From: UBA11855 sp964591705
Lineage (GTDB): Archaea; Thermoproteota; Bathyarchaeia; Bathyarchaeales; Bathycorpusculaceae
Direction: 5' to 3'
Assembly: GCA_964591705.1 (NCBI GenBank)
Contig: CAZQCX010000016.1
Location: forward strand, 1-34,125
DNA: 34,125 nucleotides
The notes below the pieces were generated by a model. That model did no database searches and was not told the DNA's origin. It was given only the letters and a program-made list of their open reading frames with translations. Positions 7,262 through 14,528 of this stretch are shown one piece after another. Both the position numbers and the translations under genes were made by a program. Numbering within the stretch: the first letter of the stretch is position 1; each line of letters starts with the position of its first letter.

Positions 7262-8367
7262 TCTTTTGATATTTTTTCCAGCTCACGAATAATCCGTGCC
7301 TTCGTGCCGACTTTGTCGAGCTTTCTTTTCAAAATCGAAATCGTCTCAACAGGAGTTGGATCGATTTTTCTCAGCACCGCCAAGTAAACACTCGCGAAAT
7401 CACCCACTAGAAGGGTGGAAAGCATTCTTGCAAAATCACAGTCACCAAGACTCCACACTTCAAACTGTTTTGGCAAGACTGGCTCCATGAGCATTTTGGT
7501 GATTTCGATTCTGCTGCGAACATCCTCAGTCTCTTTCATGTCTCTCAAAAAAATCGAAGAGAAATGCTTAGTTAAGACCCATTTTTCTTGCCAGCTCATG
7601 ATTTCATTATGATCAAGCTCAGGGAAAAACTCCCATTTGGAAGGAACTTTACTATTCTCGTTGAACTGTTGCTTGAAGCGTTGCGCCACACCGCGATAGA
7701 GTCCGAAACCATAAACCACTGGCACAGTCCCGCTTACTCCTGCGGCAAGAGTCTTTGCAGGATTCGATCTCAACACGTTTTCAGGACCATTATCCTTCGC
7801 CACTTTTTCCAAAACTCCCTTCGCTTCACGAAACTCTTCAGAAAGCCCAGAAATAATTCCCGCTTTTTCAAGCAACTTGAGCAGAGGGATAAAGAGATAA
7901 GGCAAAGCGACTCGTGGCGGCATCCCTGCCGGAACTCGCACAGAAGGTATTCCAAATCTGTCGGCGAATTCCAGCAGCTTTCCCCCTGAACTGATGCAAC
8001 AGATCATAGACCCTTTTCTTCTTGCGTCTAGAAAAGAACCCAGCGACTCTTCGGTTTCACCTGAGTAGCTAGAAACCACCACCAGCGTCTTCGCGCTTAC
8101 ATATTTCGGGAGAGTATAATCCCTGCACACCTCAATTGGCATTGAGGCTCTGTTGAGGACCCAGTCTTTGGCAAGCTCACCGCTTATTGCTGAGCCCCCC
8201 ATACCTGAAACGACCACGTTCTCGGGCATAGAGAAGTTCACAGAAACTTTTTCAGCGAAGCTTAATGCCTTTTCATAATGGTCGGCAGCTTCGACCTGGA
8301 AAGAGAGCATATTGCTCCTGTCGATCTTCCTGATTTCGTCGAGGTTGTCAAGTAATGAATCCAGCAT
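7252..8367 (-). CDS. Bifunctional phosphoglucose/phosphomannose isomerase (SIS domain)
   Basis: 371 aa from ATG 8367. The frame is open upstream to 8457, but the TATA box (ATATAAAAC, about 8394-8403, minus) places the transcription start near 8372, so this ATG would be nearly leaderless. The SIS fold is shown by GMGGSAISG (residues 55-63) and VVVSSYSGETEES (sugar-phosphate loop). The PGI/PMI-specific C-terminal part includes NENSKVPSKWEFFPELDHNEIMSW, whose Glu and His correspond to the catalytic pair of crenarchaeal PGI/PMI. It interconverts glucose-6-P or mannose-6-P with fructose-6-P, linking gluconeogenesis to inositol and mannose sugars. Confidence 0.92.
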   Translation of the reverse strand: MLDSLLDNLDEIRKIDRSNMLSFQVEAADHYEKALSFAEKVSVNFSMPENVVVSGMGGSAISGELAKDWVLNRASMPIEVCRDYTLPKYVSAKTLVVVSSYSGETEESLGSFLDARRKGSMICCISSGGKLLEFADRFGIPSVRVPAGMPPRVALPYLFIPLLKLLEKAGIISGLSEEFREAKGVLEKVAKDNGPENVLRSNPAKTLAAGVSGTVPVVYGFGLYRGVAQRFKQQFNENSKVPSKWEFFPELDHNEIMSWQEKWVLTKHFSSIFLRDMKETEDVRSRIEITKMLMEPVLPKQFEVWSLGDCDFARMLSTLLVGDFASVYLAVLRKIDPTPVETISILKRKLDKVGTKARIIRELEKISKDYA

Positions 8368-8391
8368 TAACCTAGTTACGTCCCCCACAAG

Positions 8392-8421
8392 CAGTTTTAT
8401 ATCTGGTTTTCGCTTTAAAAG
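8392..8421. promoter_or_regulatory. Back-to-back divergent TATA boxes
   Basis: ATATAAAAC on the minus strand (about 8394-8403) serves PGI/PMI and CTTTAAAAG (8412-8420) on the plus strand serves the methyltransferase. The two elements are only about 10 bp apart. Confidence 0.5.
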
Positions 8422-8462
8422 CTGAGCGCAATTCAACACAAAGAGTGGAAAAAGCAAGAGTA

Positions 8463-9314
8463 ATGACTATGAAAAAACTCGGTTTAGCATTACCAGCGTC
8501 TTTAGTTTCAGACACGCCACATTTACGCGAGAAAACTTCAAAAGTTGGGTTAGTCGGGAGGGCTGCCGCAATATTCACAGTCGACGAAATCATCGTTTAC
8601 CGGGACAGTCCTGAATCAGCTCAAGCCAATGAACTAAATCTGATTACCTCTTTGCTATCATACATGGAAACCCCTCAGTACCTGAGGAAGAGGCTGTTCG
8701 GACTCGAACCTCAACTTCAGTACGCAGGAATTCTTCCCCCTCTTCGCACACCTCATCATCCGCTGACAAGAACCATCGGGGAATTGCAGGTTGGTGATCA
8801 CCGCGAAGGGTTCATATTATCTAAGACAAGAGAAGGTGCACTGATCGACATCGGATTTGAAGAACCTGCTCTACTTGTGGGAAGACAATTCACTCTGGGA
8901 AAAAGGCTCACGGTTCGGATAACTCGCATAGACAAACCTGTGGAGGTCGCCATCGCCAACCCCAAAGAAACCAAAGCATATTGGGGATACTCTGTGTCAG
9001 CTGCCACTTCCCTTAGGCAAGTTGTTGAGGAAGACAGGTGGGATCTTCGAATAGCGACCTCCAAGAAAGGTTCCCTATTCAACGAAATCGCCAAAGAACT
9101 CGCTAAAAAGTGGAGCAAAGCACGCAGCATACTAGTGGTATTTGGAGCGCCGGCCAAAGGTCTAATCGAGATTGCGCATGATGAGCGGTTCACCTTGGCT
9201 AGCAAAGTAGATTATGTTGTCAATACGATCCCAAGTCAGGGGACAGAGACTGTTAGGACAGAAGAAGCTATCTTGGCATCGCTGGCCATAATGAATGTAG
9301 TTTTTGGATTTTAA
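8463..9314 (+). CDS. SPOUT-class RNA methyltransferase (putative RNA uridine N3-methyltransferase family)
   Basis: 283 aa from ATG 8463 (a second ATG follows at 8469; the frame opens at GTG 8445). It matches the archaeal family formerly called DUF171: N-terminal LALPASLVSDTPHLREKTSKVG followed by IFTVDEIIVYRD, then YLRKRLFGLEPQLQYAGILPPLRTPHHP. An OB-like insertion (GFILSKTREGALIDIGFEEPALL) follows. The C-terminal SPOUT knot region is ILVVFGAPAKGLIEIA, with IPSQGTETVRTEEAILASLAI forming the SAM-binding knot. The enzyme should methylate rRNA or another RNA; the target nucleotide is not deducible here. It is divergent from PGI/PMI and followed 34 bp later by the membrane protease gene, possibly co-transcribed. 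Confidence 0.85.
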   Translation: MTMKKLGLALPASLVSDTPHLREKTSKVGLVGRAAAIFTVDEIIVYRDSPESAQANELNLITSLLSYMETPQYLRKRLFGLEPQLQYAGILPPLRTPHHPLTRTIGELQVGDHREGFILSKTREGALIDIGFEEPALLVGRQFTLGKRLTVRITRIDKPVEVAIANPKETKAYWGYSVSAATSLRQVVEEDRWDLRIATSKKGSLFNEIAKELAKKWSKARSILVVFGAPAKGLIEIAHDERFTLASKVDYVVNTIPSQGTETVRTEEAILASLAIMNVVFGF

Positions 9315-9348
9315 CACTTAAATTCTGGGTTAGAGACTCTGTAACTTC

Positions 9349-10380
9349 ATGTTCGCTTTCGACATAGCAATGCCACTTGCTCTTTTTTCAATAACCATCA
9401 TTGCAGTCTTCTTGAGCAAACGAGTTGACGCTGCACTGAAGAACAGTTTTGAGGGACGCAAGCTAAAAGCACGAGACGCCGCCCTGCTTGTGGTAATGAC
9501 ATCCGTTGTAGTGTCTGTCATTGTTTCTGTTCCTCAATACGCGATCATCGTCCTTTTCGTTTCTTCCTATTCAGCCCTGCTTTTCACCTTTTCATATTTC
9601 TTCTCAAACATTCAGAAAAAACAGGCACAGATTTTCGCTTTCACAATCGGATTGACGGCCATAATAGGATCCATCTTTGCTTTCATGGTTCTTCGACCAG
9701 CCAATCTTGCTTATCAGGGAGGTCTTGCATTGTTTGCCCTAGCAATATCTGCCTTTTTGATCTTGGCATATGAACAAAAGAGAACGGCAAGTCATGCACG
9801 ATGGTATCTAGCCGTGCTACCACCCGTGCTATTTGTTTTTTTGTTCTTTATTTATGGTCCGTCTCCTTTCTGGTTCCCTGTTATGATGAATGCATCTGGT
9901 GTGGTGATTGCCATTGTGATAACGCTATACCTTTCTTCATTGCTAACTTGGAAAGTCACCTGCATGTTCGCTGCACTCTTGACCATGATGGACATCATTC
10001 TGGTGCTTTTCACAGGTGCCATGATTACAGCTGCGACACATGTTGCAGAGTTAGGCTTGCCTGTACTGATTTCTCTGCCAACAATTCCCATAGTCGTGTC
10101 AGCCAAGGGAATTCGTTACATATCATTGGGTATAGGGGACTTCTTCTTTGCTGGAACACTTGCAACACAAACCGACAAGAAATTGGGCAGGAAAACAGCA
10201 ATAGTTTCAGCAGCCACAATGGCTTTTTCTTTTGGTGCTTTCGAGATTATCTTGCTGAACACTGATTTTGGAGCATTTCCAGGAACTGTCATGATTGTCT
10301 GCGGGTGGCTTCCTGTTGTAGCTTGGAAGCTCGCCACTCGAAGAAAAACACAAAATATTGACAACAAAGAAACAAATTAA
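9349..10380 (+). CDS. Presenilin/SPP-like intramembrane aspartyl protease (A22 family)
   Basis: 343 aa with about nine hydrophobic segments, nearly all membrane. Two features identify the GxGD proteases: TMMDIILVLFTG (Asp215) in one membrane helix and LGIGDFFFAGTLA (GIGD, Asp264) in the next. These correspond to the catalytic Asp pair of presenilin, signal peptide peptidase and the archaeal homologue PSH. The first motif is MD rather than the usual YD. The C-terminal PAL motif is not evident; FPGTVMIV (310-317) lies where it would be. The protein would cut membrane-spanning peptides, for example leftover signal peptides. A TATA-like CTTAAATT (about 9318) implies a leaderless or short-leader message. 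It converges on the P1 gene with an 18-bp gap. Confidence 0.75.
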   Translation: MFAFDIAMPLALFSITIIAVFLSKRVDAALKNSFEGRKLKARDAALLVVMTSVVVSVIVSVPQYAIIVLFVSSYSALLFTFSYFFSNIQKKQAQIFAFTIGLTAIIGSIFAFMVLRPANLAYQGGLALFALAISAFLILAYEQKRTASHARWYLAVLPPVLFVFLFFIYGPSPFWFPVMMNASGVVIAIVITLYLSSLLTWKVTCMFAALLTMMDIILVLFTGAMITAATHVAELGLPVLISLPTIPIVVSAKGIRYISLGIGDFFFAGTLATQTDKKLGRKTAIVSAATMAFSFGAFEIILLNTDFGAFPGTVMIVCGWLPVVAWKLATRRKTQNIDNKETN

Positions 10381-10397
10381 GAAAGGGAGTTTCGGTC

Positions 10398-10879
10398 TTA
10401 ACCGAACAACGCGCCTAACCCTTCGAGTGCTGCTTCCTCTTTGGCTTTTTCCTCTTCTGCTTTCTTCTTCTTGTCTTCTACTGGCGCTGCCTTTTGTTCT
10501 GCAGATGGTGCAGTTGCTGCTGGCGTTGCTGGAGCTGCTGACATCATGGTTGGTGCAGCTCTTATCGCTTCNNNNNNNNNNNNNNNNNNNNNNNNNNNNN
10601 NNNNNNNNNNNNNNNNNNNNNNNNNNNNNNNNNNNNNNNNNNNNNNNNNNNNNNNNNNNNNNNNNNNNNNNCTGCTGGCGTTGCTGGAGCTGCTGACATC
10701 ATGGTTGGTGCAGCTCTTATCGCTTCGTCGATATTGACTTCGCTCAGAGAAGCAACAAGTGCCTTGACCCGAATGGGGTCAACAGTTATTCCCGCTGCTG
10801 TCATAACGTTTGTAAGACTTTCTTCGTTGATTTCTTTTCCTGCCTTGTGAAGGAGCATCGCAGCGTAAACGTATTCCAT
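10398..10879 (-). CDS. rpl12: Large-subunit ribosomal stalk protein P1 (archaeal L12), interrupted by an N run
   Basis: The 5' part reads MEYVYAAMLLHKAGKEINEE...VNID and the 3' part reads EAIRAAPTMMSAAPATPA... to the invariant stalk tail LGALFG. Together they are an archaeal P1: N-terminal dimerisation domain, Ala/Pro hinge, acidic-basic charged segment and C-terminal factor-binding tail. The N run at 10572-10671 lies in the hinge, flanked by two identical 55-bp copies. Removing the Ns and one copy leaves 327 bp, an in-frame 108-aa protein of normal length. The start has a strong Shine-Dalgarno (GAGGTGA, 6 nt before ATG) and a TATA at 10955-10962. The L10 gene that usually precedes L12 is not adjacent. 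Confidence 0.93.
10517..10571. repeat. Left copy of a 55-bp duplicate flanking the N run
   Basis: Identical over all 55 positions to 10672-10726. This is best explained as an unmerged assembly overlap. Confidence 0.95.
10572..10671. other. Assembly gap of exactly 100 N
   Basis: The round length of 100 is the usual scaffolder placeholder. It lies inside the P1 gene between two identical 55-bp segments. Confidence 0.99.
10672..10726. repeat. Right copy of the 55-bp duplicate
   Basis: Identical to 10517-10571; see the P1 entry. Confidence 0.95.
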
Positions 10880-10952
10880 GCTTTTTCACCTCTTTTTTCA
10901 ACTATTTTAACTTTTCAGGTCTGTTTGCCGTTTCCATTACACGGAACTGGCT

Positions 10953-10966
10953 AATACTTAAACCTG
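10953..10966 (-). promoter_or_regulatory. TATA box of the P1 gene
   Basis: The minus strand reads AGGTTTAAGTATTA. The predicted start near 10933 gives a leader of about 50 nt carrying GAGGTGA. Confidence 0.5.
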
Positions 10967-11104
10967 CCCCAATCTTTTCCGCTTAGAACAAACATTAACG
11001 CCTTAAGAACCTTTCGACAGTTTTTCTACAGACATTTTCACGGCAAAGAGTGAACTGATGAAATTGGCAGTCCAGAACAACAGAAAAAAGAGGTAAAAAT
11101 ACTG

Positions 11105-13192
11105 CTAAAGACCCAGGTAGCTCAGCAGATTGTATCGCACGACCAGAATCACAAACAGCGAAGCAACCAGCGCCATCACAGTAATCATCGTGTTCAATGA
11201 GGGGCCAGCTGTATCCTTGAATGGGTCTCCCACCGTATCGCCGACAACAGCTGCTTTGTGCGCTTCAGATCCCTTTCCACCGTGCACCCCTGTCTCGATC
11301 AGTTTCTTAGAGTTATCCCACAAGCCTCCAGCATTAGACATCAGCAATGCCAACAGCATACCTGAGAATATACTCCCAGCCAAGTACCCTCCTAAAGCTT
11401 GCACTCCACCGACAAAACCGACTGCCAACGTTATGACAAGAGTCACAGTACTCGCAGGCATAAGCTCTCGCAAAGCCCCGGTTGTGGCAATGTCGACGCA
11501 TTTCGCATAATCTGGTTTAACTCCCTCTTTGCCCTCTCTCAATCCCGGTATCTCCCTGAATTGTCTCCTAATCTCAGCAATCATTCTCTCTGCATTTCGT
11601 CCAACGCCGAGCATTAGCATGGCTGAAAACAGCGCTGGCATCGCAACTCCAATGAACGCTCCCAACAGAACCTTTGGATCTGTTAAGCTGAATGTTAACA
11701 GACTCTCAATCTCCAACGGTGATTTGCCCAATTCAATTAGAGTCATGTACGCTCTTTCTCGGAATGCAGCCAGCAAAGCGATTAACGTCAGTCCTGCAGC
11801 TCCGATAGCAAAGCCCTTTGTTATGGCTTTGGCTGTGTTTCCTGCGGCGTCCATTTCATCAGTAATGCGAATTACCTCTTCGCCTAGACCTGCCTGTTCA
11901 GCTATTCCCCTTGCATTGTCCACTATTGGACCATAGGCGTCATTGGAGATGACTAAGCCAACAATTGAGAGCATGCCTACAGCAGCTAGACCGATTCCAA
12001 ACACAGCAAACCCCGGTCCCAAAGGTGCGCACAGGAAGTATGCAACGGCAGAAGCAATGCCTATTCCGAGCAAAGGTGGGAAGACACTCTGCAAGCCGTA
12101 TGAGAATCCGGTTATGATGGTTGTTGCCGCTCCAGTCTTAGAGGATTCAGCTGTCTTCATGACAGGTTTCTTGTCGCCCGAAGTGAAATAGTCAGATGTT
12201 GTTCCAATAATGATGCCTACCATTAAACCCGTTAATGCAGCACCCCAGAGTCTCAAGTCGTATCCTAAGTAATAGCACGCCCCGAACGCCAATGCGAGGA
12301 ACAGAATGCACGTGATGTAGGTACCGTTGTTGAGTGCTTTTCCTGGATTGCCTTTTTTGCCTATCCTGAGTGTGAAGGCTCCTATTATAGATGCAAAGAT
12401 ACCCAAACCAGTAAACACCAGCCCAATTTCCACAAGTCCCAGTGCCGCCCCAAGGATCATCAACGCAACCGTACTAGCTATGTAGGAGTCTGCCAAATCA
12501 GCTCCCATCCCTGCCACGTCACCTACATTGTCTCCAACATTGTCAGCAATAACTGCAGGATTCCTAGGATCATCTTCAGGAATTCCAAGTTCTACTTTTC
12601 CCACAAGGTCAGCGCTAACGTCAGCGGTCTTTGTGTATATGCCTCCGCCTGCTTTTTCAAAAAGGGCATGTGCGCTTGCGCCGAAGCTGAATCCGAGTAC
12701 TGCTTCTGGATCACGGGTTATTGCATAGACGATGCTGATTCCCAATAGAGAAAACCCGACGACTGCGAGTCCCATTACCGCCCCTCCTCGGAATCCAATT
12801 GGGAAAGCCTTGTTGATTCCACCGCGAGCGGCATAAGCTACCCTTGCATTTGCCTTTGTTGCCACATCCATTCCGAAGTAACCAGCGAGTGCTGAACAGA
12901 AGGCACCCAAGAAATAGGCTAGAGACAATGTAAGGTTTTCAAGCGGATTAGCAGTCGCCCACACGGGGTGTGGTAGAAAGATCCCAACAAGACTGCCAAC
13001 AACAAGAACGAAGACCGTGAGTATTGTGTGTTCTCTTTTCAGGAATGCTCTCGCTCCTTCTTTGATTGCAGAGGCAATTTCCTTCGTGCGTGGCGTTCCA
13101 ATATTTTGCTTATCAACATATCGATAGAAGTAGAGTCCCGCTAGAATTGATGCTACCGATGCTATTGGTGCAATTATCCATGGTTCAAACAT
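11105..13192 (-). CDS. hppA: Membrane-bound proton-translocating pyrophosphatase, K+-independent type
   Basis: 695 aa with about 15-16 membrane helices. Pyrophosphate-site motifs are present: GGGIYTKTADVSADLVGKVE, DDPRNPAVIADNVGDNVGDVAGMGADL, NDAYGPIVDNARGIAEQ and GDTVGDPFKDTAGPSLN. At the position that separates subclasses the protein reads GNTAKAITKGFAIG. A Lys there marks K+-independent H+-pumping enzymes, while K+-dependent ones carry Ala. It would couple hydrolysis of PPi from biosynthesis to H+ export across the cell membrane. The start is ATG 13192. It lies upstream of P1 on the same strand, but the 225-bp gap and separate P1 promoter argue against a shared operon. Confidence 0.95.
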   Translation of the reverse strand: MFEPWIIAPIASVASILAGLYFYRYVDKQNIGTPRTKEIASAIKEGARAFLKREHTILTVFVLVVGSLVGIFLPHPVWATANPLENLTLSLAYFLGAFCSALAGYFGMDVATKANARVAYAARGGINKAFPIGFRGGAVMGLAVVGFSLLGISIVYAITRDPEAVLGFSFGASAHALFEKAGGGIYTKTADVSADLVGKVELGIPEDDPRNPAVIADNVGDNVGDVAGMGADLADSYIASTVALMILGAALGLVEIGLVFTGLGIFASIIGAFTLRIGKKGNPGKALNNGTYITCILFLALAFGACYYLGYDLRLWGAALTGLMVGIIIGTTSDYFTSGDKKPVMKTAESSKTGAATTIITGFSYGLQSVFPPLLGIGIASAVAYFLCAPLGPGFAVFGIGLAAVGMLSIVGLVISNDAYGPIVDNARGIAEQAGLGEEVIRITDEMDAAGNTAKAITKGFAIGAAGLTLIALLAAFRERAYMTLIELGKSPLEIESLLTFSLTDPKVLLGAFIGVAMPALFSAMLMLGVGRNAERMIAEIRRQFREIPGLREGKEGVKPDYAKCVDIATTGALRELMPASTVTLVITLAVGFVGGVQALGGYLAGSIFSGMLLALLMSNAGGLWDNSKKLIETGVHGGKGSEAHKAAVVGDTVGDPFKDTAGPSLNTMITVMALVASLFVILVVRYNLLSYLGL

Positions 13193-13292
13193 TTTTCTAA
13201 CCTTCAGAGTCTTTGTTCGCTTTGTTTTCCTAAATTTACGCAGCTTTTCTCTGTAAAACTATTTAATGTTTTTGTAACGTCAACTTGCGAAC

Positions 13293-14226
13293 GTGCCTTA
13301 TTTCTCCAAGCTTATCATACCAGTTTTACGGGTGGATGGTGTGAGGCTGCCGTCCGTCATCAGAGGAGCCTTTGGAAAGCTTGCTAAGAAGGGCTTGGCG
13401 ATAAAAGATATCGCTCACTATTTTGAAACAACAAGGCAAACCGTCTCCATATGGCTAAGCCAGGTAAACACAGAGTAGCCTGAGACTTCCTTGACAGGCC
13501 TAGCAAGTCCATGGAAGGCAATGTCGCAATGGAACTGGAATGGTCCATCCTCAAGCTGAGAACCATTTTGAAGCGGGGGACCGCAAGAATGTGGAGAGGC
13601 TTAAAGAGGCTATCAGGCTTCATCTTCGAATCAGTCTGCACTGTTCGGGGAGTGAAGCTGAGGCTGGAAATCTTCAACAACGTGCTTGCCTGAAATGTCC
13701 AGTAATGGACGTTGGAGCGGGTTTAAGGGTTGGTTTTTCTTCGGGGCCAGAGAGTCTCAGGAGCTGGGGTAGAAGGATTTTCGGGTGTCTTTCAGCGTTC
13801 AGGGTTAGAAGTGGTGGTATCTGGTGCGCGTTGATGATTTCGGCGGGTTCACTGTTTGCGTGGAGCGGTTTGGCCGTGAATTGTATAGGGCTGGAGTTTC
13901 CCCGGTTCTGGAGTAGCAGCGTTGCTTGTCTGAGGCTGTCCTGTCTGCTCGTGGCTTGCAGTTCAGGGGCTTGTGGAAGGGCAGGTGCCGCGTGCATGGG
14001 GTTGAAGCTCAGTCTGCTCACCTATCGGATCCATAGGATAGGGGCAAAGTGGAAGGTTGCATCTAAAACCTCAACCGAGTATTCATCAACCGCTAAGCAG
14101 ATTTCCTAAATGGCTCAAAGGCAAATTAGGGAGCACCGGGACTGGTTTAACCATTCAGGCTTCCACAGAGGCGTGAAGCCGTATCCAGCAGATCTCTCCG
14201 AGTGCAACGGTGAGAAGTTGATATAA
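13293..14226 (+). pseudogene. Degenerate DDE (rve-type, IS481-like) transposase
   Basis: Fragments of one transposase are spread over three frames. N-terminal helix-turn-helix: RGAFGKLAKKGLAIKDIAHY...TVSIWLSQV, ending in a stop at 13478. Next: EWSILKLRTILKRGTARMWRGL at about 13530-13600. DDE core: the frame reading FKGWFFFGARESQELG-stop, then FSVQG-stop-KWWYLVRVDDFGGFTVCVERFG (first catalytic Asp), then LSARGLQFRGLWKGRCRVHGVEAQSAHLSDP-stop-DRGKVEGCI. The second acidic position, normally a DNG/DHG-Q-F motif, reads ARGLQF. C-terminus: FPKWLKGKL, then after a frame change REHRDWFNHSGFHRGVKPYPADL. At least four stops and two frameshifts make it non-functional. Longer open frames here, such as 13540-14109, run out of phase with the recognisable protein. 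Its terminal inverted repeats were not found. Confidence 0.82.
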
Positions 14227-14233
14227 AAGTTTC

Positions 14234-14241
14234 CTTGATTT
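14234..14241. repeat. Target-site duplication CTTGATTT, left
   Basis: Abuts the left TIR of the MITE-like element; identical to 14413-14420. Confidence 0.68.
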
Positions 14242-14412
14242 TGCTGTGTTGAATAACTGCCTGTTTGATTACCGAATTTGGCGAGAAATAGGTTAATTTT
14301 ACGAAAAGGACAATTTTAAGGGTTGGTTTCTGTCTGAAAAAGAGAAAGATTTAAGCCTAATTCATGAAATACCACCGATTATAGCTTCTAAGCCCAGTTG
14401 TTCAACACAGCA
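14242..14412. mobile_element. MITE-like element, 171 bp, with TIRs and 8-bp target duplication
   Basis: The left end TGCTGTGTTGAATAACTG (14242-14259) and right end CAGTTGTTCAACACAGCA (14395-14412) are inverted repeats matching at 17 of 18 positions. Directly outside lie perfect direct repeats CTTGATTT at 14234-14241 and 14413-14420, as a target-site duplication. The interior is AT-rich and non-coding. No transposase with these ends is in the window, so it would have been moved in trans. Confidence 0.72.
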
Positions 14413-14420
14413 CTTGATTT
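14413..14420. repeat. Target-site duplication CTTGATTT, right
   Basis: Abuts the right TIR of the MITE-like element; identical to 14234-14241. Confidence 0.68.
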
Positions 14421-14528
14421 GAAAACGAAAGCATTATAACTAATACTTGAAGATAGGGAAGCCAATACTTCACTAGATTGAAGGGATAGAAGGTCATCTT
14501 GGCATAAAAGGCCGGGTCCAAAAAGGGG

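Noticed and set aside
10562..10879. Treating the P1 gene as two truncated pseudogene fragments.
   Set aside because: Collapsing the identical 55-bp flanks gives one intact reading frame, so the break is an assembly effect.
13540..14109. 189-aa open frame in the transposase region.
   Set aside because: The recognisable transposase segments lie in other frames over most of this stretch; this frame is Gly/Ser/Cys-rich nonsense.
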